NCBI GenBank assembly: GCA_035606355.1 | Contig: DATNFO010000005.1 | Location: forward strand, 67,903-131,902 | Length of the DNA stretch: 64,000 bases | Direction: 5' to 3' | DNA from: Sulfopaludibacter sp035606355 | Lineage (GTDB): Bacteria; Acidobacteriota; Terriglobia; Bryobacterales; Bryobacteraceae | Shown: in pieces, positions 26,374 through 35,116 of the stretch | Position numbering within the stretch: the first letter of the stretch is position 1 | Layout of the letters: each line of letters begins with the position of its first letter | Position numbers and translations under genes: made by a program | The notes under the pieces: generated by a model | What the model saw: the letters and a program-made list of their open reading frames with translations, nothing else | Told to the model about the DNA's origin: nothing | Database searches by the model: none

Positions 26374-26724
26374 TTATTGCGTGCCCGGCTCCCAGTGCGC
26401 ACGGAAACCAGCGATCTGCCGCATGGTGGCTTCGAAATCGCCCTGGAAGCAGACGGCGCGGTCGTCGACGTACACGTGCGCGGGCGGCTTCTTATCGGTG
26501 ACGCGCGAAACGAACTCCGCCAGGCCGTGCTGCTTGAGCCACTCCTCCACGTGCGGCCCCCAACGCACCGTAAAGACCACCACTTCGTAGCCTTGCTCAT
26601 TCAGCGTGCGCAGGAAGTCGCGCGCGCCTGGCCGCGGCGGATGAAAGAAGTCCGCGCCGCGCCAGCCGTCGAACGCGTTGAGCACCCCGTCGAGGTCCAC
26701 GCAAACTATCGGTTTGTCGGACAT
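26374..26724 (-). CDS. HAD-superfamily hydrolase-like protein
   Basis: 116 residues, unusually short. DLDGVLN (10-16) is HAD motif I and YVDDRAVCFQGD is motif IV; VVVFTVRWG is motif II-like. A cap domain is missing, as in PNK- or KdsC-like small phosphatases. It overlaps the preceding gene by 19 nt. Expected chemistry is phosphoester hydrolysis; the substrate is unknown. Confidence 0.78.
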   Translation of the reverse strand: MSDKPIVCVDLDGVLNAFDGWRGADFFHPPRPGARDFLRTLNEQGYEVVVFTVRWGPHVEEWLKQHGLAEFVSRVTDKKPPAHVYVDDRAVCFQGDFEATMRQIAGFRAHWEPGTQ

Positions 26725-28166
26725 AGTGATTCCAGAAGGTGGAGATATCGCCGATGCTCGCGGCGAAACAGGGCGGCATCGGCTGAGCCGCCGAGTCCCT
26801 TGATCGCCAGATCGCAGTAGCCGATTCGAAAGGCCAAATACGCGAGTTTGTAGAACGGCAGGCGGGTGGCGGCACAGGGGTCGCCCGCCGCCTGTGTGTA
26901 GCGATGCAGCAGGTAAGCTTCGGCATCACGCTCGAAGCCGAACTCGATTATGGTTCCTGCCAAGTCCCAGGCAATATCCTGCGGACCGGGATGGAAGTGA
27001 TCGTCGGAATGGTCCAGCGCATCGGTTTTCAGCGTGCCGGCCCATTCGTGCGGGAACATGCGCGCGTCCAGCAGGACCTCGGGTGCATCCGCCACAGTGC
27101 GATGGTAAGGCGAGGCGTCGCGGCCGGTGTTCACCGCGATCATTTCGGCGAGCGGCTCGAATTGCGCGGCGCGGCCCGTCGGGAACGTGCGCCGGATGTG
27201 CGCGAGATACCCGGCGAGGCGCTCGATGGCGGGTGGCTCGCCTTCGCCGTCCACCCAGGGCTGCGAAAGAAATCCCGATTCCAGGGCAACCGGCTCGGGG
27301 ATGAAGCCTGAGACCAGCCGCGCGCGCTCGAGCTTGGAGCGGCCGTAGCGGCCGTATCCGGCGAACTTGTGGAGTGTGCCATCGCGCAGATACTTGCGGC
27401 GTTCGTGCTGCGGCTGGGCGGCGATGTCGCGGCCCTTGCGCCATGTTCCGCCCGAGAGATCCTGCGCGCCGGCGAACAATCCCAGATCTTCGAAGCTGCA
27501 TGTATAACACCGGTACTCGGGCCATTTGCGGCGGGCAGTCTCGTTGACAAATGCAGAGACGTCCGGCCGCCAGCTTGGAAACAGCGCGATTCGTTCGGCG
27601 CCTATGCCGAGGTTCTCCAGAAACGCGGCTACGGAGATGAAGGAACTGCCGCTCAACCCCGGTCCTTCGTCCACGATCGCGAACCAGCCCTGCCACTCGC
27701 GCCAGCGCGCGGCGAGATCGGCGTGCACACGCAGCTCGCGATTCCAGGGATGGCCGCGCGGACGCACGGTCCAGGATTTCGTGGTGCAAGTGAGCGCGGT
27801 GCACACTTGCGAAGCGAGCGTGGTTCCGATGCTCCGAATGCCGATTACGGCGACCCGTTCCGGGCGGCATTCGGCCTGAAACTGCTGTGCCGCTCTGCGG
27901 TATAGCTCCGGATCCAGCGCATAGTACGCGAAGCCCTCGGGCACGGAGATTTCGATTTCGGAGGGCAGCTCGAGCCCTTGCCAGCGGCCTTCGCGCAACG
28001 CTTGCAGGGTGGGATGATCGGCATCAATCTCGGGGCATAGCGCGTCGGCCACGCCGGCTTCCAGTTCGCCGAGATTCATGCGTTGTTCCAGACCGCAAGA
28101 GCTCTCGACGCGCGCGACGGCTTCAGCCGTGGGGATGCGGGAGCGCTGCTCGCGATAGGCGATCAT
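26706..28166 (-). CDS. Phosphoribosyltransferase-like plus kinase-like two-domain protein
   Basis: 486 residues from ATG 28166, which overlaps the upstream stop by 4 nt. Residues 106-176 look like a type I PRTase core: VAVIGIRSIGTTLA, then AIVDEGPGLSGSSF in place of the PRPP loop. The C-terminal part has DALDHSDDHFHPG...DIAWDLAG, a Brenner-like pattern of aminoglycoside/choline kinases. I recognise no named family with both parts. It could activate or phosphorylate an intermediate of the operon. The PRTase link rests on two short motifs and is tentative. Confidence 0.65.
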   Translation of the reverse strand: MIAYREQRSRIPTAEAVARVESSCGLEQRMNLGELEAGVADALCPEIDADHPTLQALREGRWQGLELPSEIEISVPEGFAYYALDPELYRRAAQQFQAECRPERVAVIGIRSIGTTLASQVCTALTCTTKSWTVRPRGHPWNRELRVHADLAARWREWQGWFAIVDEGPGLSGSSFISVAAFLENLGIGAERIALFPSWRPDVSAFVNETARRKWPEYRCYTCSFEDLGLFAGAQDLSGGTWRKGRDIAAQPQHERRKYLRDGTLHKFAGYGRYGRSKLERARLVSGFIPEPVALESGFLSQPWVDGEGEPPAIERLAGYLAHIRRTFPTGRAAQFEPLAEMIAVNTGRDASPYHRTVADAPEVLLDARMFPHEWAGTLKTDALDHSDDHFHPGPQDIAWDLAGTIIEFGFERDAEAYLLHRYTQAAGDPCAATRLPFYKLAYLAFRIGYCDLAIKGLGGSADAALFRREHRRYLHLLESLCPTNR

Positions 28167-29143
28167 GCGGCTTCGGTTTTTGGGGCGCGGGCGCGCCGCA
28201 GCGTGAGCCGGTAATTGGGACGGTCTTTGGCGCCCCATTGATATTTGAACGTTTCCGGCTGCCGCAGAAAATCGAACTCGCGGATGCCTTCCTCAATCGC
28301 GGCGGCGATGGAGTGCTTGAGCAGCACGGCACCCGGACTGTACTTACCCCACGCCGGGTCAAAACCTGCGAGGTAGGCGTATGCCGTACCTTTCGCCACA
28401 AGGTTGTACTGCACCGCGATGCATTCGTCATTGAGGAAGAGCCCGTACAGGCGCAGCAAGCCGGCTTTCTGCATCGCTTCCGCCGTCTCACGATGAAACT
28501 TCTGCAGGCGTGCGCTGCCCAGGACGCCGTCCTGGCCGCGCTCATGCCAGCGGTTGGCGTGCAGGCGAAAGAGGTGATCCAGCAGGCAGGGCTGGTTCAT
28601 TTCAATGCGGAGTTCACCCGAGCGGCGCAGTCGGTTTTCGGCGCGCCGTAGGTCAGTCCGGAATTTATTGTCGAGCGTGGAGAGATGATCCTCAATGCCG
28701 GCGGCAAGCGCGGCCACAGGACAGACGCTACAGGGCTCGGCGGGGAGGCCCAGTTTCAGCAGGGGAGAACCGGCGCGGATTTCCTCCAGGTTGGCGATGC
28801 TCCAGTCGCCGTTCTTCTGTAAGTAGTCCAGGATCGCTTCGGCCGCTTCGGCGCCGCGCGATGTGAGTAAGTCGGTGTAGTCCGTGATTCCCGCTCCCAG
28901 CCACGAAAGTTGTACGGTTCCGGGGTACCCCCACTGAAACAGCGGCGCCACGGCTACCAGGTGGCTATCATCCGAGACCCGGAGTACGAAGAGCTTTCCT
29001 CCACGCCAGAGATTCCTGGTCCACGGAATCAGCCAGGCTGGGTGTTGGAAGGGCGTGGCATCCGTTTGTGCCCATAGCTCCGCCCATTGGGGGGCCAAGG
29101 CGGCTATGGATTCAAGTGAAGTTAATTCCTGGATTGTGAGCAT
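28163..29143 (-). CDS. GNAT/FemAB-like acyltransferase (CelD type)
   Basis: 326 residues. Two half-domains resembling Acetyltransf_6/CelD proteins: an N-terminal LAPQWAELWAQTDATPFQHP and a C-terminal DEC-IAVQYNLVAKGTAYAYLAGFDPAWGKYSPGA region, then FDFLRQPETFKYQWGA. These enzymes transfer an acyl or aminoacyl group to an amine. It overlaps the GT4 gene by 22 nt. With the PIG-L deacetylase two genes upstream, it could re-acylate a freed amine, though that is inference. Confidence 0.8.
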   Translation of the reverse strand: MLTIQELTSLESIAALAPQWAELWAQTDATPFQHPAWLIPWTRNLWRGGKLFVLRVSDDSHLVAVAPLFQWGYPGTVQLSWLGAGITDYTDLLTSRGAEAAEAILDYLQKNGDWSIANLEEIRAGSPLLKLGLPAEPCSVCPVAALAAGIEDHLSTLDNKFRTDLRRAENRLRRSGELRIEMNQPCLLDHLFRLHANRWHERGQDGVLGSARLQKFHRETAEAMQKAGLLRLYGLFLNDECIAVQYNLVAKGTAYAYLAGFDPAWGKYSPGAVLLKHSIAAAIEEGIREFDFLRQPETFKYQWGAKDRPNYRLTLRRARAPKTEAA

Positions 29144-30132
29144 GTTCCTAAGTGCGACCCTTCGCGGCGGCGGACGCTGCCGGTGAGGTCCCGGTAAAGT
29201 TCAAGATACTTTTGCGTCATTTGTGATGCGGTGAAGTTAGACTGCGGCGTAACAGGTCTCACTGTCCGGATCGCTTCCGCCATTTCCAGCGGCGTACTTA
29301 CTAAGCGGGTGGCGATTTCGGGCAGGGCACCGTTCGGATACGCGATTACGGGAGTGCCGCAGGTGAGAGCTTCCATCGCGACTAACGAGCTGGTTTCCTG
29401 TGCGAGGCTCGGCGCCAGCAGGCAGCGCGCGGCGGTGAGTAGACGGGTTTTGCGTACTCCCGTCACTGGTCCGGCATAGCGTACGTTCCTGCCCAGTCGC
29501 GGCAGGATCTCTGTCTGGAAGTAGTGTTCATGTTCCGGGTATGGATACAACTCGCCTGCGAGGATCAGCGGCACTCCAGCAAGCTGCGCGGCTTCGATCG
29601 CGATATGGAGACCTTTTTCGGGGCAGATCCTGCCCAGCGCCAGCGCAAAGTTGCGCTTACTCACCCTCGCCGGGCGAATGCTTACGCCGTTCTCGATCAC
29701 CGGAACGAACCTGGGGCACGCGCTTTGTTGTGCTCGCGATACAGCGTTCAGTGTTACCGGTAAGTCGAAGACCCGCGGCGGATACCAGGAAGGGGGTAAG
29801 TGGAGTGTCGCCAGCATCGCCGGGCCGCTGGATGGCAGGTAAGTGAGAAAGTCGATGCCATGAAAGTGCACTAAGTCAACGTCGTACCGGTGAAGCGCGG
29901 AAGCGATTGCCGTCCGATGGTTCGCCTGCGCCCATGACCGCGCCTCGCGCGTAAAGGCGCCTTTCACGCGCGGCGTGGCAATCAATGTCCCGGCCACCTG
30001 TGAGCCTTCGGCTGCAATTACGATGGAGCGGTCGCCGAGTACGGAGTCGATCTCGGTGAGCACGCGCTCGGCGCCGCCGGTCGCTTCCGGCCCTACGATG
30101 GCGAGCGGGTAAGCGACACTGAGAATCCTCAT
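29122..30132 (-). CDS. Glycosyltransferase family 4
   Basis: 336 residues, GT-B fold. The N-terminus has RILSVAYPLAIVGPEATGGAER, and GRICPEKGLHIAIEAA and LILAGELYPYPEHE form the donor domain. ETSSLVAMEALTCGTPVIAY is the E-x7-E motif. A retaining sugar transferase from a nucleotide sugar; acceptor unknown. It overlaps PIG-L by 4 nt and the acyltransferase by 22 nt. A GT4 beside PIG-L and an acyltransferase resembles the order of reactions in mycothiol/bacillithiol synthesis, but the diagnostic other genes are absent. Confidence 0.88.
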   Translation of the reverse strand: MRILSVAYPLAIVGPEATGGAERVLTEIDSVLGDRSIVIAAEGSQVAGTLIATPRVKGAFTREARSWAQANHRTAIASALHRYDVDLVHFHGIDFLTYLPSSGPAMLATLHLPPSWYPPRVFDLPVTLNAVSRAQQSACPRFVPVIENGVSIRPARVSKRNFALALGRICPEKGLHIAIEAAQLAGVPLILAGELYPYPEHEHYFQTEILPRLGRNVRYAGPVTGVRKTRLLTAARCLLAPSLAQETSSLVAMEALTCGTPVIAYPNGALPEIATRLVSTPLEMAEAIRTVRPVTPQSNFTASQMTQKYLELYRDLTGSVRRREGSHLGTCSQSRN

Positions 30133-30935
30133 AGCGCCCCCTCCAGGTGCAGCGCCTTCATTGCCTCCGCGATGTACCGGCGGAACTCCGTGCCATCGAC
30201 GCCCCAGCCGAAGGTCTCATACAGGAGGATGCCGGGATGCGGCGCTTTCGTGAAATCGTAGACGGGCGCGGGGCGAAACGTCTCCTCGCCCACAGCGAAC
30301 CGGTGCAGCACGGCGGCTTGGGAGCCGTAACATTCCAGCATCTGCTGCTTGCGCCGGCTCTCCGGCTTCGTCAGCACGATCGTTTCACCGGACTCGTACC
30401 CCGGCAGGAAACGGCTGATCTCCCAGGCGGGAGCCTTGTCCGGATCCGTATGCGAAGGCGAGGCGTGATAAGAAGTGAATTCGACGATTTCCGGCGGCGT
30501 AGGCACAAGCGCGCAGGCGGCGTGCACGGCGAAGGCAATCGCATCGTGATCGGGATGCCCGCCCTCATACGGATGCGTCAGAATCGTGCCCGGTCGAAGC
30601 TCGGCGATCAGAGCAATCGTGCGCTTCGTTAACTCGGGCAGGTTGCGCATCGCCTCCTGATCCGCAAGATCGAACGAACGGAGTTGCCGCTCCGTAATAT
30701 GGGCGATCTCCATCGCGTTGAGTAACTCCTGACGCCGCGCGGCCGCATAATCCTCGCGGCGTTTGTAACCCGCCTCGCGAGCGAATGAGACATCGCGGGG
30801 AGCCCCATCGGTGACCGTGACGATGACGGGGTTCCGCATGCGGCTGAGGACGCCGCCCGCGCTTACCGTCTCGTCGTCGGGATGCGCCACGACGAGTAAC
30901 ACGGGCCGGCGTGTCAGGGCGTCTTCAACGGGCAT
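30129..30935 (-). CDS. PIG-L family deacetylase
   Basis: 268 residues. AHPDDE (17-22) and HPYEGGHPDHDAIAFAV carry the metal-binding Asp and His residues of the LmbE/PIG-L fold; KRREDYAAARRQELLNA is the usual connecting helix. These enzymes remove N-acetyl groups from GlcNAc-type sugars. It overlaps both neighbours (11 nt and 4 nt), so it is fully coupled within the operon. Confidence 0.9.
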   Translation of the reverse strand: MPVEDALTRRPVLLVVAHPDDETVSAGGVLSRMRNPVIVTVTDGAPRDVSFAREAGYKRREDYAAARRQELLNAMEIAHITERQLRSFDLADQEAMRNLPELTKRTIALIAELRPGTILTHPYEGGHPDHDAIAFAVHAACALVPTPPEIVEFTSYHASPSHTDPDKAPAWEISRFLPGYESGETIVLTKPESRRKQQMLECYGSQAAVLHRFAVGEETFRPAPVYDFTKAPHPGILLYETFGWGVDGTEFRRYIAEAMKALHLEGAL

Positions 30936-31812
30936 AGCGGCGGGTCATAGCCGCGCAGAACTCGGCGAACTCCTCGACGCGCTGCGGCGGACTGGTGTGG
31001 TGTGGACGAATGCCGGCATTTTCCGGCGTGAAGCAGTAAGTCACAGTTACATTGAACTTATCCAGAGCCTTCATTTGGCGGTCAAACCATTTCAGCGCAT
31101 CCGGACGCTTGGAATCCGCCCAACTGAGTCCGGTGCGTAGATAGTGCACTCCCAGGTCCTTCAGCCGCTTCACGGCATCGGCAAGCCTGTGGTCTTCAAA
31201 ATGAAACCACTGGCAGATGCCCATTTGCGGCGTGTATTTGGGAAACTGCTTGTAGGCCAGCTTTTCCGTGCCGTCTTCGCGCACCAGGCCCATATAAAAG
31301 TGGCGGTAATACGATGAGCCCTCCGCTTCGCGGTGGCGCGTAGTGGCCGGCCAGGCGCGCGGCAGATCGTAAAGGCTGTACCAATGGATGCGCGGCACCT
31401 TGCCGAGGAGTAACTCAGCCGTGCGGCGCAGTCCGAACTCCTGCACCTCTTCCGCGCCGAAAGTTGAAACGCCCACTTCACTAACCCATACGGGTAACTC
31501 GGTGACCGCGCGTATCTCCGCTATCTTCTCCGGCCATTCGTGAATGCTCCAATGATTCCAGTCCAGTGGAAAGCCGTGTACGGCGACCACATCCACGTGG
31601 TGCAGCACGCACTGCTCGTCCATATTGCGGATGAAGCCGGTGTCGATGGGAGAAATTCCGCCGAGCACGCGCGGCACGCGAGCATTCTCGGCCTTGACCG
31701 CATCGGACGCCTGCTTCACCATGTCGGCGAAGATCTTCCAACCGGGATCTATTTCAAAGTCCCAGTGCGACATGTTGTTCGGTTCGTTCCACAGCATCAC
31801 CGCTTCAATCAC
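30925..31812 (-). CDS. Beta-xylosidase-like protein with permuted TIM barrel
   Basis: 295 residues. MLWNEPNNMSHWDF near the very start carries the acid/base Glu of clan GH-A (N-E-P), and VWVSEVGVST holds the nucleophile-like Glu. Ordinary clan GH-A barrels place NEP at strand 4, after about 120 residues; here it is at residue 8. The strands expected before it (LGVHYLRTGLSWADS, VTVTYCFTPENAG) appear at the C-terminus. This suggests a circular permutation. Substrate unknown; GH39 or GH5-like hydrolysis, or a non-hydrolytic role, are possible. It overlaps the methyltransferase gene by 8 nt. Confidence 0.75.
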   Translation of the reverse strand: MIEAVMLWNEPNNMSHWDFEIDPGWKIFADMVKQASDAVKAENARVPRVLGGISPIDTGFIRNMDEQCVLHHVDVVAVHGFPLDWNHWSIHEWPEKIAEIRAVTELPVWVSEVGVSTFGAEEVQEFGLRRTAELLLGKVPRIHWYSLYDLPRAWPATTRHREAEGSSYYRHFYMGLVREDGTEKLAYKQFPKYTPQMGICQWFHFEDHRLADAVKRLKDLGVHYLRTGLSWADSKRPDALKWFDRQMKALDKFNVTVTYCFTPENAGIRPHHTSPPQRVEEFAEFCAAMTRRYAR

Positions 31813-32599
31813 GGCGGCGGCCTCCCCGTAAGGCGCGCACTAACTCATCGCTGCCGCAGTGCGACCAATCCTGCATTGCCGCCGCCTGACAGACAAAGAC
31901 TTCCAGTTCCGGGTGGTCAATGATGTGGAAGCCGGCGCTGCGCAGCATCGCTTCCGCGCAGGCGACGTTGGGAATCCACCAGTTGGTGGGATCGTCCGCG
32001 TACCTGTCTTCCACGAAGTGTAGCTTCGGGTAACCTGGGTCATTGAAAACGGCTTTCTCGGAAAATGGGTAATCCCCGTCGATGCGGTCCACCTCCGTGC
32101 TGCCGCGGAGCAGGGACTGGAACACCAACTTATCCCGCGCCACCGTTTCGTGGATGAGATCGAGCGCGAGTAAGGGGTGCCGCAGATGATAGAGCACGCC
32201 CATAAAGATGACCCAATCAAACTTTTCGCCGAGATGGCCCACTTCATAGACGGAGAGCCGGTGAAATTCAATGTCCGCGCCCACCACCTGGGCCGCAAAC
32301 CGCGCCTGCGCGAGGTAGCGCTCGTCGTGGTCGATGGCGACGACGCGGTCGGCGCCGCGCCGCTTCATTTCGAGGGAATAGAAGCCGGCGTTGCAGCCGA
32401 TATCGAGCACTGTTTTCCCGCGCAGATCCCGCGGAATCGCATGCTCGAAACTCTTCCACTTGAAGCTCGGATAGTCGCCGAGAAAATGGTTCGGCGCGGT
32501 CTCCACGCCGTTGAGATTGAGATTGTGAAACCAATCGCCAAGTTCGCTGACGCGGCCGCGAATCTCTTCAGCGCTCCACTGACGCGTGGCGGTCCTCAT
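31805..32599 (-). CDS. SAM-dependent methyltransferase, TIGR04290-like
   Basis: 264 residues from ATG 32599. LGDWFHNLNLNGVETAPNHF and DYPSFKWKSFEHAI precede motif I VLDIGCNAGFYSLEM; DHDERYLAQARFAA and FDWVIFMGVLYHL follow. The N-terminal WFHN...LGDYPSFKW block is what I associate with the TIGR04290 methyltransferase family, also resembling CmoB-like enzymes. The start overlaps the nucleotidyltransferase stop by 4 nt. Probably modifies a sugar or glycoside intermediate; not tested. Confidence 0.82.
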   Translation of the reverse strand: MRTATRQWSAEEIRGRVSELGDWFHNLNLNGVETAPNHFLGDYPSFKWKSFEHAIPRDLRGKTVLDIGCNAGFYSLEMKRRGADRVVAIDHDERYLAQARFAAQVVGADIEFHRLSVYEVGHLGEKFDWVIFMGVLYHLRHPLLALDLIHETVARDKLVFQSLLRGSTEVDRIDGDYPFSEKAVFNDPGYPKLHFVEDRYADDPTNWWIPNVACAEAMLRSAGFHIIDHPELEVFVCQAAAMQDWSHCGSDELVRALRGGRRRD

Positions 32600-33324
32600 A
32601 CGTGCGCCCCGCTGAGAAGGCCGATGGCCTCGCGATACCCGTGCAGCGTTCCGACGTCCACATAATCGGTGCCGGCCGGGATGCCCTGCGCTACACCACC
32701 CTCGGCGAGCCAGGCATTGACGAGCGTGCCGATGTATTCGTCCGTATGGCGGCGGCGCTGCCACAGCGCGTGCAGCTCCGCGAGCACGCTGCCGGGCATT
32801 TTGAACGCGCCCCAGATCCAACGGCAGCCGATGTCGGGTTGCTTGACGCGGATTTCCTGTACACGGCCCGCATCGTCGGTCAGAACCGCGTCGAAGAGCT
32901 CGGGCCGCTCCACGGGGAAAAGCAGAAAGGAGAGGCGGTCGTCGGGTAGCTTGCGGAGAGCGTCTTCGGGGAACCAGATGGTGTCGGGCAGTCCGACGAT
33001 CGCCGGTTCATCGGGGCGAATGAGCGGGAGCGCCCGGAAAATCGCATCGCACAATCCCGCGGCCACGGGCTGCACGGTGTAGCAGACGCTCGCGGTGGAT
33101 ACTTGCGCGCTGTAATACTCCAGAATGTCGCTCTTGCCGGGCGATATGACGAAGCAGATTTTGTCCGCGCCGCCCAGAATCATACGGTCGACGAGATATT
33201 CGCTGACGGCGCGCGGGCGCTCCGTTTCCCCATCGAAGCGGCTGCCCACGGGGAGCAGCTCCTTGGAAAACGCCAGCGGCTGAATGCGGCTGCCGATGCC
33301 GGCAGCGGGCACGATTCCCCACAT
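32596..33324 (-). CDS. Sugar-phosphate nucleotidyltransferase
   Basis: 242 residues. MWGIVPAAGIGSRIQPLAFSK is a variant of the usual G-x-G-T-R-x-x-P-x-T signature loop; KELLPVG and VGLPDTIWFPED (metal-site Asp) follow, and YVDVGTLHGYREA ends the fold. It resembles RmlA/GalU-type pyrophosphorylases that activate a sugar phosphate. It begins 1 nt after the CgeB stop, so it likely supplies the donor for the operon's glycosyltransferases. Nucleotide and sugar specificity cannot be told. Confidence 0.85.
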   Translation of the reverse strand: MWGIVPAAGIGSRIQPLAFSKELLPVGSRFDGETERPRAVSEYLVDRMILGGADKICFVISPGKSDILEYYSAQVSTASVCYTVQPVAAGLCDAIFRALPLIRPDEPAIVGLPDTIWFPEDALRKLPDDRLSFLLFPVERPELFDAVLTDDAGRVQEIRVKQPDIGCRWIWGAFKMPGSVLAELHALWQRRRHTDEYIGTLVNAWLAEGGVAQGIPAGTDYVDVGTLHGYREAIGLLSGAHV

Positions 33325-33325
33325 A

Positions 33326-34438
33326 TCAGATCTCCATTCGGCTGCCGCTCGCGGCCCCCGCTTCCACCGGCAGGGAGAGCGCGGCCTCCAGAATATTTTC
33401 GAGTTCCAGGGCGCGATGCGCCGCGGTGTGCGCGGAGAGTGCGCGATCGCGGCCCGCGCGTGCCATGCGGGCAAGGTCCTCCGGCGAACGGTCCAGCGCT
33501 TCGAGCACATGCCTGGTGGTGCGCGCGACCAGGATTTCGCGCTCCGGCTCGAAAAAGTAATCGAGCCCGTCCCATTCGTCGCTCACGATGGGAACGCCGC
33601 ACGCGGCAGCTTCGAAGAGCCGTCCCGAAGGGCAGTAACCCATCGCGGCCATGGGCGCTCGCGTCACGCTGAGAGTAAGTCGCGAAGAGGAATAGAAAGC
33701 CGGATGCTCCGGCGGCGGCACGTGCGGATTGAAGAAGAGATTTTCCGTCCACGGGAACTCTTTCGGATACTGCGGACCGGCCATCAGGAAGCGCATGGCG
33801 GGACGGCTGCGGGCAGGCTCGAGGAACAGCGTATCGAGAGCAGCCTGACGGTCCGAGGCATAGGTGCCGAGATAGGAAAGATCGCAGCGAAAGCGGTCTT
33901 CGCAGCGCGCGGGATGATGATGCTCGGGGTCGACGCTGCCGTACAGCGGCGCGACATGGCGCGCGCCGAGCAGAGTCTTCAGATCGGTGAGCGCGCGGCC
34001 GCCCGTGTAGGAAAGCACAAGATCGAAATCGCCGAGACCGTTTGGCGGAAGGTAATCGACACGCTGACCGGCTTGCACGCGGCTGATGGTAATGCCCGTG
34101 TCCAGATCGTAGAAGCAGCGGATGCGGGCGGGGGAGGAGAGCACTGCATCGGTAGCCGCGGTGGCATCGGGGCAATATGAAGTGACGACGGCCGCGTCGC
34201 AGTCGGCGAGGTGGCCCAGCGCGCGCGCTCGCACAGCCTCCCAGGAGGGGTAGAGGATGAGATCGCCTCCGGGAAGGCCCCATAGGTCCCGGTGCTCGGC
34301 GTAATAGGGTGTATCGCGCTCGAAGAAAACTACGCGATGGCCCAGGTGCGAGAGCGCACGGATCAGGCCGCGCCATAACGTAGCGTGGCCGTTGCCCCAC
34401 GAGGAACTGACGGACAAGCCGAAAATGACGAGCTTCAC
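33326..34438 (-). CDS. CgeB-family glycosyltransferase
   Basis: 370 residues, first gene of the operon, GTG start. A GT-B fold opens with KLVIFGLSVSSSWGNGHATLW; GRLFEAAACGVPIVSDEWDG and LDYFFEPEREILV form the donor-site end typical of CgeB/GT1-like proteins. In Bacillus CgeB belongs to spore-coat glycosylation, but the family is much wider. Transcription presumably starts in the 80-bp gap shared with the divergent phosphatase gene. Confidence 0.82.
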   Translation of the reverse strand: MKLVIFGLSVSSSWGNGHATLWRGLIRALSHLGHRVVFFERDTPYYAEHRDLWGLPGGDLILYPSWEAVRARALGHLADCDAAVVTSYCPDATAATDAVLSSPARIRCFYDLDTGITISRVQAGQRVDYLPPNGLGDFDLVLSYTGGRALTDLKTLLGARHVAPLYGSVDPEHHHPARCEDRFRCDLSYLGTYASDRQAALDTLFLEPARSRPAMRFLMAGPQYPKEFPWTENLFFNPHVPPPEHPAFYSSSRLTLSVTRAPMAAMGYCPSGRLFEAAACGVPIVSDEWDGLDYFFEPEREILVARTTRHVLEALDRSPEDLARMARAGRDRALSAHTAAHRALELENILEAALSLPVEAGAASGSRMEI

Positions 34439-34518
34439 AGTTCCAAGGATTGCAGATGGTGTGCGGATCTACCGTTCGTTTGGGAACAAAGGGCGCCGGT
34501 AACGCATACTGTAAAGCG

Positions 34519-35106
34519 ATGACTACGTTATACCTTGTACGGCACGGCAATAACGATTTCGTCGGAGGACGGATCGCCGGTTGGCTGCCTGGCGTGCATT
34601 TAAACGAGGAAGGTCGCGCGCAGGCGGAGCGCGCGGCGGAGTTACTTGCGGGGCGTGGGATTCAGGCGCTCTATACCAGTCCCCTCGAACGCGCGCAGCA
34701 GACCGCCGCGGCGATCGGGCGGAAGCTTGGGCTGGAAGCGCAGGTCCGCGAGAACCTGGGCGAGGTGCGTTATGGCGAATGGACCGGTAAGTCATTTTCG
34801 GAGTTAGATGCCGATCCGCGGTGGAAGGTATATAACACGTTCCGGAGCGGGACTCGTCCGCCGGGAGGTGAATCGATGCTCGATTGCCAGCGGCGTCTTG
34901 TCGCAGAAGTTGAGTGGCTCCGGGAGCGGCACGATGGCGAGAGCGTGGCCGTAGTAAGTCACGGCGATATCATCCGGGCGGCCCTGTTGTGGGCGCTCGG
35001 GTCGGGCATCGACTGCTTCTCGCGATTAGAAGTGCGTGTCGGAAGTGTCAGTATTGTCGAGGTCGCGGACTGGGGATGTCTTGTGAAGGGCGTGAACTGG
35101 TTTTGA
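34519..35106 (+). CDS. Histidine phosphatase family protein
   Basis: 195 residues. LVRHGNNDF with the phospho-accepting His near residue 8, TSPLERAQQTAAAIG, the GEVRYGEWTGKSF block and VVSHGDIIRAALL give the superfamily's full catalytic set, closer to CobC/PhoE-like enzymes than to GpmA. ATG 34519 is preferred, with CATACT (34505-34510) 8 nt upstream. The gene is divergent from the glycoconjugate operon. The substrate is unknown. Confidence 0.85.
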   Translation: MTTLYLVRHGNNDFVGGRIAGWLPGVHLNEEGRAQAERAAELLAGRGIQALYTSPLERAQQTAAAIGRKLGLEAQVRENLGEVRYGEWTGKSFSELDADPRWKVYNTFRSGTRPPGGESMLDCQRRLVAEVEWLRERHDGESVAVVSHGDIIRAALLWALGSGIDCFSRLEVRVGSVSIVEVADWGCLVKGVNWF

Positions 35107-35116
35107 AAGGCATTTC

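Noticed and set aside
29122..30935. Bacillithiol (BshA/BshB) pair
   Set aside because: GT4 and PIG-L are adjacent, but BshC is absent and neither has clear Bsh-specific features; the more general glycoside pathway is safer.
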